Origin: Termitomyces sp. T153
Taxonomy: Eukaryota > Basidiomycota > Agaricomycetes > Agaricales > Lyophyllaceae
Direction of reading: 5' to 3'
Assembly (NCBI GenBank): GCA_018296165.2
Contig: JACKQL020000033.1
Coordinates: forward strand, 186,001-250,000
Length of the DNA stretch: 64,000 bases
Shown here: one piece after another, positions 11,277 through 21,164 of the stretch
How positions within the stretch are numbered: the first letter of the stretch is position 1
Layout: each line of letters begins with the position of its first letter
Made by a program: the position numbers and the translations under genes
The notes under the pieces: model-generated
Told to the model about the DNA's origin: nothing
Seen by the model: only the letters and a program-made list of their open reading frames with translations
The model's database searches: none

Positions 11277-11594
11277 CTCATCCTGCTTACAGGGTGCAAG
11301 AGGATAGACCTTGCAGCTGAAAGGTTTTGCATCTAGTATTAGTCTCAATTGCATTATCCCACTGCTTACACTCTAGGAGTGAGTCAAAGGATGCCTTGGA
11401 GAATATGTCTTCAAACTTGTGGAGGTGATCAGGAACTGTGCTATGAAAGGGCTTAGGCTGGGAGTTTGTTGCAAATGCTTGGGCCAGATGCTGAGAAGTG
11501 GTCTGACTGGCCCAGATCTCTGCTACTGTAGGAGGGAGGCAGAGAGTTGTAGCATGAATCCTATCACCTACCTCAATGGCTTTGTCTGGAGACT

Positions 11595-12420
11595 CTAGTT
11601 CCAGAGTGCTGGTGGATTCCTCTTGGACTTCCTCTTCCTCTTGAGGTTTACACCCAACACCTTGAACATCCTCATAGAGGGTCTCTTTAAAAGGGAATGC
11701 CAGAGGGGGGAATTCAAGAGGTCAAGATCAGCATAAGGGAGATGCCCCACATGACAGGCATGCATGGCAGCACACTCATGAACCTTTGCTCTATGCTCCT
11801 TACAGGCTTCTTCCACACAAGTCATGCAACAACAAGGGCAGTGGCTCATCTTCACCTCACCCTTTGTCCAGTCAATCTCAGAGTTGTGTTCATGTAGCCA
11901 GGTGAACTCCAAGATCATGTCTTGGTTCCCCAAACTAATGACAGCAAAAGCAGCTTGCTTGAAGTGGTCTTGGTAGCAGAGGACTAGGTCCACCACCAAG
12001 CAAATAGAGCCAGCTTCATTGAGCATGTCATCAACATTGTACAGAGGGATAGGACAAGCTAGGGGGCAAGTGGTGAGACAGTGTTGTTGCATATAATCTG
12101 TGTCAAGGAAGAGGCCTATTGCTCCACTGTCAAGCAGGGCAACCACACTTTGGATCTGCTGGGTGTCTGTTGTCTGAATTTCTACTTGTAGCTTCAGGGA
12201 GTTGGCAGAAGGGGTGGAAGCAACAATGTAGTGACAAGGGAGATGGCAGAGACATGGGTTAGGAGGTGTGTCTTCAGCAGAGACTTTAGCTGGAGAGGAG
12301 ATTTGTACATTGGAGGAGGGGCTTATCATTTTGGGCATAGTATCAAGAGCAGCAACAGATATATTTGCTTCTATGGACTGGGGGGCAGAAAGATTAGCAC
12401 TAGGCAATAGCCTTTTTAAA
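11595..12420 (-). pseudogene. G1 protease domain (pol N-terminus)
   Basis: A 270-codon frame starts downstream of the gag stop in the -1 frame. It contains VVALLDSGAIGLFLDTDY, the aspartic protease active site with DSGA intact. It continues through VISLGNQDMILEFTWLHEHN and a Cys/His-rich stretch near 11830-11760. The N-terminal part (SANLSAPQSIEANISV) matches the other copies. It ends at a stop at 11595-11597, about 320 bases before the nested LTR. Confidence 0.8.
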
Positions 12421-12424
12421 AATC
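12417..12424 (-). promoter_or_regulatory. G1 putative -1 frameshift site
   Basis: On the minus strand gag ends GAG GAT TTT TAA and pol continues open in the -1 frame. The octamer GATTTTTA is the same in all five gypsy copies in this window. Confidence 0.55.
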
Positions 12425-13655
12425 CTCCTCCAACTCTGCTGGAGCCTCCTCTGATACATTGGCCACTTTGTTGGAGTGGACCATTACTAGTGTGTTAGGA
12501 GAGGGGGTTCTGGTTGCATCCCTGGCTGCTAGGAATTGGACAAGCAGCTCTTCCTGCTCTGATGCAGACAAATAACAGACTTCCAGCCCTTGAGGATAGT
12601 AGCAGGCAAGGTGACCTGCCTTTCTGCAGCATCAACACAATAGGGAGGTAGAGGACCACTGTTGGGAGGCATCCACATCCATTGGAACTCCTTGGAGTAA
12701 GGAGCATAAGGGGGCAACATGAGATGGAAGGGGAAGAGTTGCACTGGCTTGTGGGGCTGCTAGAGCAGGCATGGAATGGGGAGCTTGGGGAGTGAACCTG
12801 CCATGAGAGAAAGGAAGCATTGAGGGTTGTGTCTGCTGCAGCTCACATTGCAGTTCCATCAACTGCTGCTGCTCAAGTGCCACCTTGTACCAGGTATCAA
12901 CATACTCATCATCTGGGTGCCCCTCTGCCATACTATCAATACAATCCATGAGAGAGGGGTGGAGTCTGTCACAGAAGGTGAGGCAGAGTTGCAGACCATC
13001 TGGATAGCCAGCCTGTTCAACTAAGGCATGGAAGGAGTCAATGTATTCATCCAGTGACTGCTTCTCTTGACCATACTGGGTTTGGTCTAAAAGGGAAAGA
13101 GCTGTGGTCTTGGTGGGGTCAAGGAGAAAGAACTCAGCTTGAAACTCCTTCTCAAACTCCATCCAGTCAGAAAAACTCTCAACTCCTCCAGGGCATCAAA
13201 AAATGCACAGTGCATAGGTTGAGGCTTGGCCTGCCTTGATGTAAGAGAGAACCCAGGCAATTTTCAAGGCATCAGAGGCAAAGGCTTCACCACTCAATTG
13301 AATATAGGTGATGCAAGACTGGAGGAAATGTTCCCCCACTCTACAATCTCCATTAAATACATCAGGGAGTGCAGGGCAAGGAAGTTTAGAGCAGGGTGCT
13401 GAAACCTCCAAGCTAGGTGCAGAAGAGAACCTTGCTGCAGCTGCTGGGGGTCCAGGGGGAGGAGTAGGAGCAAGGAGGAGATGTTCCAGGAGGGCCTGGA
13501 GGGAAAGGGACACTGCTTCAGTGGTTTGACAGAGCCCAGTGAGTTCAGCAGTGTGGAAGGTAAGAGAGGCTTGAGTGAGTTGAACCTGTGTCTTCAAAGA
13601 TAGCAAATGACTCCAGGCATTGTCCTGGGGGCTGAAAGTGTCAGGGAGAGGGGGG
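12425..13655 (-). pseudogene. G1 gag
   Basis: Two overlapping frames (13606-13196 and 13162-12632) read as one chromovirus Gag broken by a frame change near 13190. The sequence covers LSLKTQVQLTQASLT, the capsid segment (LPDVFNGDCRVGEHFLQSCITYIQLSG, split here by frame) and WYKVALEQQQLMELQ. The end of the second block runs into the knuckle region. The start is inferred by comparison with the gag at 62520; the first roughly 20 codons are damaged here. Confidence 0.75.
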
Positions 13656-13755
13656 CACTAAGACACTGGTGGGGAAGAGACCTTTTGAAGAACCAAGTAG
13701 AAACTCAGGCAATTGAAAAGGGGGCTCCCAGACCAAATTGAGAGACTTTTTCTGC

Positions 13756-14004
13756 TGTAAGGGTGACCTCTGGAGGCTGTGGCTCATTATAGTATGGTGC
13801 CTACAAGGATACTACACACTTGGCAAAGAGAGATCCAAAGAGAACAAGTCTGAGGAACTCTCTAGGACAGATGCTACACTCTAGGCCTTTGAACTTGTGG
13901 GATACAACTGTACAGTAGGACAGGAAAATCACATGACTTGCATGTGCATGGCATGCATGATTGCAGGTGTGCACATGCTAATCTAAAACAGTGGTCTCTT
14001 GACA
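13756..14004 (-). repeat. G1 5' LTR, 249 bp
   Basis: In plus orientation it runs TGTAAGGGTGACC...GTCTCTTGACA, matching the ends of the G3, G5, G6 and G7 LTRs. The minus strand shows one copy of the CTTTGGATCTC promoter-like repeat. It is shorter than the 368-440 bp LTRs of G5 and G7. Confidence 0.75.
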
Positions 14005-14730
14005 GCAATGCTTAGAAAACAAAATTCTTGCTCATCTCCTAGACCTGATAGCTGGAAGAAGTGGTGCATTAAAAATCTCTCTGATGAGGTCTTACACTTA
14101 GTCTTAGAGTTGCATAATTACTTGGTCATGAATGCCCACTTCCCTGAAAACTTGAAGGACATGCACCTCACCTACTTTCACAAGAGAGGTGTTCAAACAG
14201 AGCTCACTAATTGGAGAGGTTTGCTTATTTCTAACTTTCTTGCAAACTCCTCTATGTCTCGGCTTCACTACAAGCTCTTGCCCTATGCAGCCTGTATGGG
14301 TATAATTCCCCAGACACAAGTCACAACTCAACCTGGCATACAAACTAGAAATCTCATGAGCTTTCTCAGTGGCCTAAAGACATGGAACCATTGCAATAAA
14401 AAGATGGTGTATCTACTGAAGTGTGATCAGATGAAGGGGTTTGACTCTTTATCCCCTCATGTCTATGATGCTTGTAGCACTGATGGCCTACCCTCACCCA
14501 TTTGCACACTTGATCAGGCAGCCCAACACAGGACTAAGTGCTTCCCTTGCACAGCTTTTGGCATTGCTCCACAGATCATTGTCAATAGTGTCACTAAGCA
14601 GGGTGGACCATTGTCCCCTTTTAAAGCCACAATAACAACTAGTCTAGGCCATTGTTACCTGGACAACATATCTGCCATGGATACTGATATGGTTGTGATT
14701 CAGAGCATGTCTATAAGGGGACAACCCCAT
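14005..14730 (+). pseudogene. LINE reverse transcriptase, part 1
   Basis: The 244-codon frame from 13999 reads ELTNWRGLLISNFLANS, TTQPGIQTRNLMSFLSGLKTW, then YLLKCDQMKGFDSLSP (motif A with catalytic Asp) and SVTKQGGPLSPFKATITTSL (motif B). These match the reverse transcriptase of Agaricomycete LINEs. The frame ends where the solo LTR begins. Confidence 0.8.
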
Positions 14731-15199
14731 TGAGTAACTCAGATGGGTAACTCCAACTTTACCTGGCCTTAGTCATAGGTGTAGCATCATCTCTAGCACA
14801 TCCAATTAACCAGCCACCAAGTTCCTGTGTCCTCCAGTCAGTATTAGTCAGCCCTTCATAGTCATTGGACTCTATTTCTCCTTTTAACATATTGTTAGTC
14901 ATTACTGCTTAGCATACCCAGGCCACTTACCACAGATAGCATTAGTCATAGCATAGCCATGGATGTAGTATATAAGCTGGTCAGCAGGATAGAATATCCT
15001 CTGACCAAACAATAGCAGTGTTCTTCTGGCATATCTATTGATCCAACTGTAAGAGCTCCAGCATTGTTACTTATGTTTGGCTTGCTACACTTGCCCCTTG
15101 CCCAACTCTTAGCTGCTTTGTACTCCTTTGACTCTTCCTTGTCACTTGTGTCTGCTTGCCTTCTGTTGGGTTTATCCACAGAATGCTCATCTCCTTACA
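14731..15199 (+). repeat. Old solo LTR of family X, copy 1, inside the LINE
   Basis: It matches 55065-55534 along its length, including a TATA-like AGTATATAAGC motif near 14966-14980 and the ending CTTACA. The first bases are diverged (TGAGTAACTC against TGTTAGGTGG in copy 2). No clear target duplication remains. It separates motif B from motif C of the LINE reverse transcriptase. Confidence 0.7.
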
Positions 15200-15733
15200 A
15201 TGTCCCACCAGGCAGGCAATCCTCATTTACCTGCTGATGCAAACACACTCTTGCTATTCATGACTGAGGCCACTGACAACAGCTTCATAGTTGCTCTCTC
15301 TCATCAGGCCTTGAGGCACTTCACTCTCAAGATGAAACAGTTTCAATTTATGTATGGTTGGCTCACCTTGTGGGAGAAAACTACAGCAGACATGCTAAAC
15401 AACCCAGACCCTCTGTCCAATACCCTTTTGTTCCCATCTGTAATGAACAGCCCTTGTATTGATCCCTGGAGCATTTCAGAGAGAGAAGTTCCAGTATTGA
15501 AAGATGAGTTCAGCTTTCTCCATACACAGGTTGACAACCCAAAATCTAGGTTCATTGAGCTTCTCAACATTGTGGATGCCTTTGTTTTTTCTACCTTCTC
15601 TATGTGGACCCCCTTCACTCTCATCCACAAAATTGCTTCTCAAAATGTAATCTTGCAATGTCATGCATTGTTGTCCCTGCAGCCAATTCTGCAGACCAAT
15701 GCCATCAGACTTGATCAATGTCTCATGCAGTGA
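15200..15733 (+). pseudogene. LINE reverse transcriptase, part 2
   Basis: It resumes with the region of motif C: FMTEATDNSFIVALS, then LKMKQFQFMYGWLTLWEKTT, which matches the thumb region of the same LINE family. The 201-codon frame runs to 15733 with a stop at the end. The canonical FADD-type box is replaced by TEATDNS, as in related fungal LINE proteins. Confidence 0.75.
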
Positions 15734-16312
15734 GTACACAAACTGCTGGGGTTTCCCTTTTGCCTGTCACATCAGCTGATCACTTTGCTTCTCAACTGAG
15801 CAGGATTTAATTTCCCTTCAATTGCTAGAATAAATGCTGGAATTGCCATTGACAGCCTCATTCAGGATCTAAACCACTATATCCCTGCATACCATAGCAT
15901 AGCAAACATTATCCTTGCTGACTAGTCATGTCAGATTAACAGCTGCTGCTCCCCATTGGATGGTCATAGCCTGGGGCACACCTACTCATGCTTTTTAGGC
16001 TTGATCCTGTCCACTTGGGTCATAGCCCAGGAATACCTGGCAAAGTTAAGTCTTTCTCTGAGAATGACCTACACCAGCCACCTTCTCCAATGCCGATGCT
16101 CATTATCACATGCACTCACTTCTTCCAGACATGCTTCTCAGTTCAGGAGTATGGTGAATAGACACAACTTACACTCTGTTCACTCATTAGATCACTACTT
16201 GCTGAGAGACATTGGGACTTGTACAACAAATCAAACAGGCAACACCACCTTTCTAGTCACAGCCAAGCCTGAGGGAAAGGCTTAGCACAAGAATTGGGAG
16301 ATCCTTAAGAAT

Positions 16313-16764
16313 GTGTGTGCTAACATCCAACTAGATTCTCTATACTTGGGCCAATCCAAACTATTGCTCCTGAATGATCTAAGACACAGGATGGCTGAGA
16401 CCCATATCAAAACATTGATTGCTAACAGCAACCTTCCACCTACAGTGGAGACCATAGAGTCTGGACACTGGGGAACTGATGGGTCCATGATTCCTCTGTG
16501 TGCTGGCATCATGGACAACAAATCAGTCACTGCATTGGTAACTGGTCAGAAGACTATCTCCATGAAGTTAAGTGGTCACAATATTTCTATTTTGCATGGG
16601 GAACTGATAGGCCTCATTGCTGGCTTGATCATTTCACAGCCTACCCACCAGATGGAATTATATTCACAGATCACCTGAACTCTGTGAGGCTGATTGAAGA
16701 TCACTGCATCCAGATGGATATGGGACCTAAGCTTTGGCATATGAATGCTTGTTCCTATTACTGA
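16313..16764 (+). pseudogene. LINE RNase H domain
   Basis: The frame shows SGHWGTDGSMIP with the first catalytic Asp in TDGS, then GHNISILHGELIGLIAGLI with the Glu of HGE. After a frame change comes DHLNSVRLIEDH, with the next Asp. The order and spacing are those of RNase H domains fused to LINE reverse transcriptases. Confidence 0.75.
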
Positions 16765-16855
16765 TGGCTACTCTCTCTGTTAGATTGATATCCCAGAAGC
16801 ATTCACTATACTAAAAGGCACCCAGTCAACAGCTCAATCTTGTACACCCTCAACA

Positions 16856-17650
16856 ATGCAACTGATTGTCATGCAGTTCTGGCTCAAACAAGCCCAGATA
16901 CTCTTTTTGCACCCCTCCCCACTTTTTTCAAGGACTCATTCACTCTCTATTCATCTTGCAATGGTTGGATTCAAAGTAACACATGAAGTTTCATTGATTG
17001 CATCTATTTGCAACATGTCACCACCCATCTGGAACACATTGGGCCTGTGCCTTTGTTGGATGGTCTATGACCAAACAACACTGCCAGAATTCCCCTACCT
17101 ATGCTTTTCATCCTCTTACTCAGCTATGGTACAACTGTATGCTTGTAATGGCCAACTTCCCACTGCAGGCTGCTTACACTCCAGAGGAAAAAGGGACTCT
17201 TACTTATGTCAATTTGGTTGCATGATGAACACCACATCTCTGTTGAATGCCCACACTTTGCTGACATGAAAAGGGAAGCAATGGTTGAAGTGGTCTGCTC
17301 AACTAAGGAAAGAACCACTGACTTGGTATTGAAGGGGTCTATGCCAACTGTTACAGCTCAGAAACTCATACTTACAGCTGAGTATCTCTTTTCTGATGGA
17401 TGTTCCTCCTGGCCACTACTCTTTTCCATGTACTATCTAGGGCAAATACCCAATGTGTTGCACCTCATGGAGTTTGACACCCACTTGGCTGGTCACAGTT
17501 CCCTCTTGCAAAGACAACAAGCTTCTCACATCACATCTTTATAGCATATGTCAGCAATTTGCCTTGCTGGATGCAATTGAGGACAGGTTCAACACTTGGC
17601 AGCATGCAATCACAGCCTTTAATTACCTGTCTGCTTTCATTATTTCCTAG
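16856..17650 (+). pseudogene. LINE C-terminal region
   Basis: Overlapping broken frames continue the polyprotein: a SCNGWIQ-like block near 16960, a block ending in TPEEKGTLTYVNL at about 17170-17225, and a Cys/His motif region near 17215-17270 (HDEHHISVECPHFADMK). The final open frame ends at 17544, with traces to 17650. This matches the tail of Tad-type LINE proteins by position; I cannot name a function for it. Confidence 0.5.
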
Positions 17651-17819
17651 TTCACTTATTACAATACACTTTTCTGGTGAGTGGTGGCAAGCTTTCCTAA
17701 CAGGGGCTTTGATGCTACCCCACTTGCATGTTACTTGAGTACACTTCTCATATTCTGATAGACATCTGCTAATCTATATTATCAGGAAATGGCTAAATCA
17801 GACAATTAACATGGAGCTT

Positions 17820-18840
17820 TCAGCAACATTGATGATGCTGTTTTCAATGTTGACTTTCCAATGGATCCATCTGAATCCTTAAAGCCTCTTCTGACTAGAC
17901 TTCTTGATGATATTTGGCATAATCAGGACCATTTTCTCCATTTGTTTCCAAAAGGTCATTCTGGATCCAAAGCCTTTACTGCTGCCTTCAGATACACTTT
18001 ATTTGTTCCTGATAAGTCTGATGTAGCAGCAGTTATGAAGGTCTACAAAAAAAATGGCCTAACTTGGTCTTATGCTCCTAGATCATGATCTGATGCAATT
18101 CAATGATGGGTTTGACTATACTGTCCTCCTGAGAAATTAGTAGCAGATCTCAAAGTTCTGTTCAAAGGCTGGGTAGATGTTAAATGTTCAGTAAATCCAA
18201 GCTCCAGACCTCTATTTTCAGAAGCTGCCAGGAAACAAGCAAATCAAATTTTTGAAGTTGCTGAACTTGGATTATTGTCTGATTCTCTTGCCTCAGAGTT
18301 ATATCAGAAAGTAGGAACAGATGCTGAGGGTCTGTCTGTATATCACTGCTTACAGGGGACAAATTCTGTTGAAGGTGGCATCCACATGGTTCTCCAACAA
18401 ACATTTGGCTCTCTACAAGCATCTTTAGAACTTGCAGATGAGGTACTTGCAAATATACAACATAGACAAAATACAATAGTCAGTCCTCAAGTTTAATCTC
18501 ACATACAACAAATGATTGATATTTTCCAATCAGGTTGGATACTTCAATTGCACTGGCAAACAATATAGAACTCACTATGATACTTGGCATTCTGATCAAA
18601 TTGTAGAACTTGCTCTTGAAGTTGGTATTAGACCCTTCTTTCCAATGCCTTCAGTTCTTGCAACATGCATCACAACAAAAGAGTCATGCAGCATCATCAA
18701 ACTACCCAAACAGATGGCCTTGAGCTATGGAATGCAGTATGTTGAAGTGCCTCTGCAAGAAGGAACCCCATGCTATCATGACTTTGATTGGCTTAGTATC
18801 TTGGCAAAGAACTGTTCTCAGCCATATAATGATTTGATAT
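17820..18840 (+). pseudogene. Relic ORF shared with Agaricomycete repeats, function unknown
   Basis: A CpG-poor, broken coding sequence reads PMDPSESLKPLLTRLLDDI at 17861 and continues with EAARKQANQIFEVAELG. It then gives YHCLQGTNSVEGGIHMVLQQ near 18340-18400, SLELADEVLANIQHRQN near 18425-18475, and an HYDTWHSDQIVELALEVGIRP segment near 18555-18620. The pattern GTNSxEGGxH...LAD.xLANxxHRxN recalls a protein I have seen repeated in mushroom genomes, probably transposon-carried. I cannot name the family. Confidence 0.4.
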
Positions 18841-18907
18841 GACAAAGGAATCCTTTGTCTGTACAATCCTCTGGTTGAGGTTGGCTGGCCAACCCAAGGA
18901 TGGCTAA
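18841..18907 (+). other. Two short hairpins followed by CTAA, Helitron-like end
   Basis: A perfect palindrome with 9-bp arms (GACAAAGGA/TCCTTTGTC, 18841-18859) is followed by a hairpin with 7-bp arms (GGTTGGC/GCCAACC, 18879-18894). Nine bases later comes CTAA followed by T (18904-18908). A hairpin about 10 nt before CTRR-T is the known 3' end of Helitrons. No matching 5' TC end was located. Confidence 0.3.
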
Positions 18908-19239
18908 TCCCAATGTCATATCCCCATGGCCTGCTGGGCTCTCTGAGCCCTTGTATGCCTGAGTTGACCCAACTATGCTGTCATTCATGTCAGCAAAGAC
19001 TTATGCTTCCTCATCACAAAGTTCATGACAATCCTGCATCCACTGGCTTCTACAGACAGGTCCATTGCAGAGTGCATGGATCTGATCCAGCTGTGCCTGC
19101 ATCTCCTGCAGATGCATAGGGGGCAAGTCATCCCCCTCTGGGTCAGTTCACACATCTGCATGTATGTCATCATAGATGTGGTGCATGTTTTGAGGAGAGT
19201 CATTTCTAAAATAGCAGGATAGACAATCCACTACCTTGT

Positions 19240-20560
19240 TGAGTTCTCCCTTAACATATGTGATGTCAAAATTGAACCTTGACATACAATCTGTCTATTG
19301 TCATGTGATGAGGAGACAGATTCTGTTGAGTTTTGAAAAATGGCTTTATGATCCATGATTACACAAATCTTATACCCTAAAAGCATATCCTCCTATTTGA
19401 GGAGCACTTCAAGAATGGCCAGTGTCTTGAGCTCATGCACAGCATAATTTTGCTGAGCATTTGTGAACTTCTTGGACATAAACCTGGCTGGCCAACATTT
19501 CTGCAAGCTCAGTCCTTGTCTATACATCACTCTGATGCCTGTCTTTGAGGTGTCACATACAAACCATATAGGATCCTTGTGTTGAGAATTGATTGGCCTG
19601 ATTATAGGTGTTTTGGCACAGATCTGTTTGATCATGTTGAAGCACCTTTAGTGAATGGGGTGCCATTGAAAAGGTGACCCATTCTGCATCATAGCCATTA
19701 ATGGCCCTGTGTATGCAGAGACATCAAGCAGAAATTTCTCAATGTAATTCAATCCAATGAATTGCTGGATATTGTGTTGTAGGTTCTAGGAGTATGCCAC
19801 TTCTGGATCCAATTCAACTTATCCATATCAGGATGAATGCCCTGCAAATTAATGACATGGCCAAGGCACTCCACATGCTCAGCATATAGCTCACACTTCT
19901 TCAATTTGAGGTGAAGCTAGTCCTTGCATAGACTACTCTGAGGTGCTCTTCATCCTCCTCAATTGAGTTTGAAAGGACAAATATATTGTCTAGATACACA
20001 TGCATCCACTTTTCAATGATGTTCTAAAAGATGGATGTCATCAGACATTTCAAAAAAGCTGGTGCATTACAATTACAGTTGTCAATTTGCATGATATTAC
20101 TGTGATATGTACCAGTGATGGTCATAAACACAGTCTGAGGTATGTCCATGGTACATATCCTTACCTGCTCATATGCATCCACAAGGTCAATTTTTGACCT
20201 TACAGGCATATGAGCTACATCCTCCCAGATGACCTCCTGATCAGGTAAGAGCATAACATCCTTAAATATATCATCATTGTGTTGTCAAGTGTCTAATGCC
20301 ATCTGCAGAGAGCCATCCTTCTTGGGGATGCATAACAACAGTGCAGCCTGGTTGGCCACACAGGGTAATCCTGATGCTATAGAAGCTGACTGTTCTGTGG
20401 CATGGAAGGTTTGTGATGTCAATACAGAAAAGGTATGTTTCATTTATCTTGTCAATGTATTTCAAAACATTCCTTGTACATAGAAGTACCAAGAGCTATT
20501 GAAGAATCACTCAAAGGCCAAGAGGAACAGGAATCAAATAAATCATACTCAATCACATGA
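19240..20560 (-). mobile_element. Ty3/gypsy relic G2, second family, pol fragment
   Basis: The minus strand carries reverse transcriptase pieces (SKIDLVDAYEQVRICTMDIP at about 20190-20130, then a YLDN box near 19980-20010). RNase H-connection follows at 19635-19393 (WFVCDTSKTGIRVMYRQGLS, KKFTNAQQNYAVHELKTLAIL). The sequence differs clearly from the G1/G3-G7 family. No LTRs, gag or integrase are visible. CpG is depleted and frames are broken. Confidence 0.75.
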
Positions 20561-20994
20561 CACATTCTCCTCACCACTTTTGAGCAGCATTTAATTGAAT
20601 CGTACATCTCACATTCCTCATGGTGTTTCTATACTTATATCAATATTTGGTTTGTAATCTATTATCATCAATGTCGGACAGTTCCAGTAGAGTCCAGATA
20701 GTATCAGATAAATATTGTCCCATCACATTAGATAGATTACCAGCAGAATGCAGAAAAATTCAGACTAGTCAGGTTGGAAGAAAGTATCACTTCGGATAAC
20801 CCTCAGATAGCCTCAAAAAAAATCTGATTTTACATTCAAAATCTGGGTCTATCTGGCCCAGATACAATACAGACAGAAGCGGACCCAATCGGATCTTTCC
20901 AGTTGAGCCCAGATCCAGTTCTAACTGGGAGCGCTAAACCGTAGCTGTCCAAGGCTGTCGACAGCTTCTACCAGGTGGTCTCCCATATCTACTT
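20561..20994. other. Transition from CpG-poor repeat to CpG-normal DNA
   Basis: No gene is seen. CpG dinucleotides reappear from about 20800 onward. A 12-bp perfect palindrome GCTGTCGACAGC lies near 20954-20965. This is the distal upstream region of the E1 gene starting at 21165. Confidence 0.5.
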
Positions 20995-21027
20995 GACACG
21001 TGCACGGCGATAGCTTCGGACACGTGC
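20995..21027 (+). promoter_or_regulatory. Paired CACGTG motifs upstream of the E1 gene
   Basis: The 9-mer GACACGTGC occurs twice (20995-21003 and 21019-21027), giving CACGTG cores 24 bp apart and about 140-165 bp before the start codon. CACGTG is the core bound by many bHLH factors in fungi. Binding here is inferred only. Confidence 0.4.
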
Positions 21028-21164
21028 CTTATCTACTTCACATGATCGTGTCGCAAAGAAGCGCCCGGAGATCGAAACGCCACTCGTTGCAAGTTCCGCC
21101 CGTGTCATGATGGAATCTCCGCACTTTCAAGTTCCTCCACCCGGTCGTCCTCAGCAACTGAGTG

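Larger units (their letters stand above)
9481..14004 (-). mobile_element. Ty3/gypsy retrotransposon G1, 3'-truncated, carrying a nested solo LTR
   Basis: On the minus strand it has a 5' LTR (13756-14004), gag, protease and the first half of reverse transcriptase. It then stops at about 9481-9490, inside the sequence that normally reads EWPKPRNKKE before QAFLGF. RNase H, integrase and the 3' LTR are absent. A 1148-bp solo LTR of another family sits between protease and reverse transcriptase. CpG is scarce in G1 but common in the nested LTR, so G1 is much older. The right end abuts a LINE at 14005. Confidence 0.85.
14005..17650 (+). mobile_element. LINE (Tad1-like) non-LTR retrotransposon, 5'-truncated
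   Basis: It encodes a non-LTR reverse transcriptase followed by RNase H and a C-terminal domain, in the order typical of Tad1-like fungal LINEs. The endonuclease and ORF1 are missing on the left, where G1's LTR abuts. A 469-bp solo LTR (14731-15199) interrupts the reverse transcriptase. CpG is nearly absent and frames are broken in several places. No poly-A tail is evident after 17650. Confidence 0.8.

Noticed and set aside
10147..11354. Several 60-120 codon frames rich in Pro, Ser and Thr
   Set aside because: All lie in the solo LTR 10129-11276 or its edge, show no domain and are explained by LTR composition.
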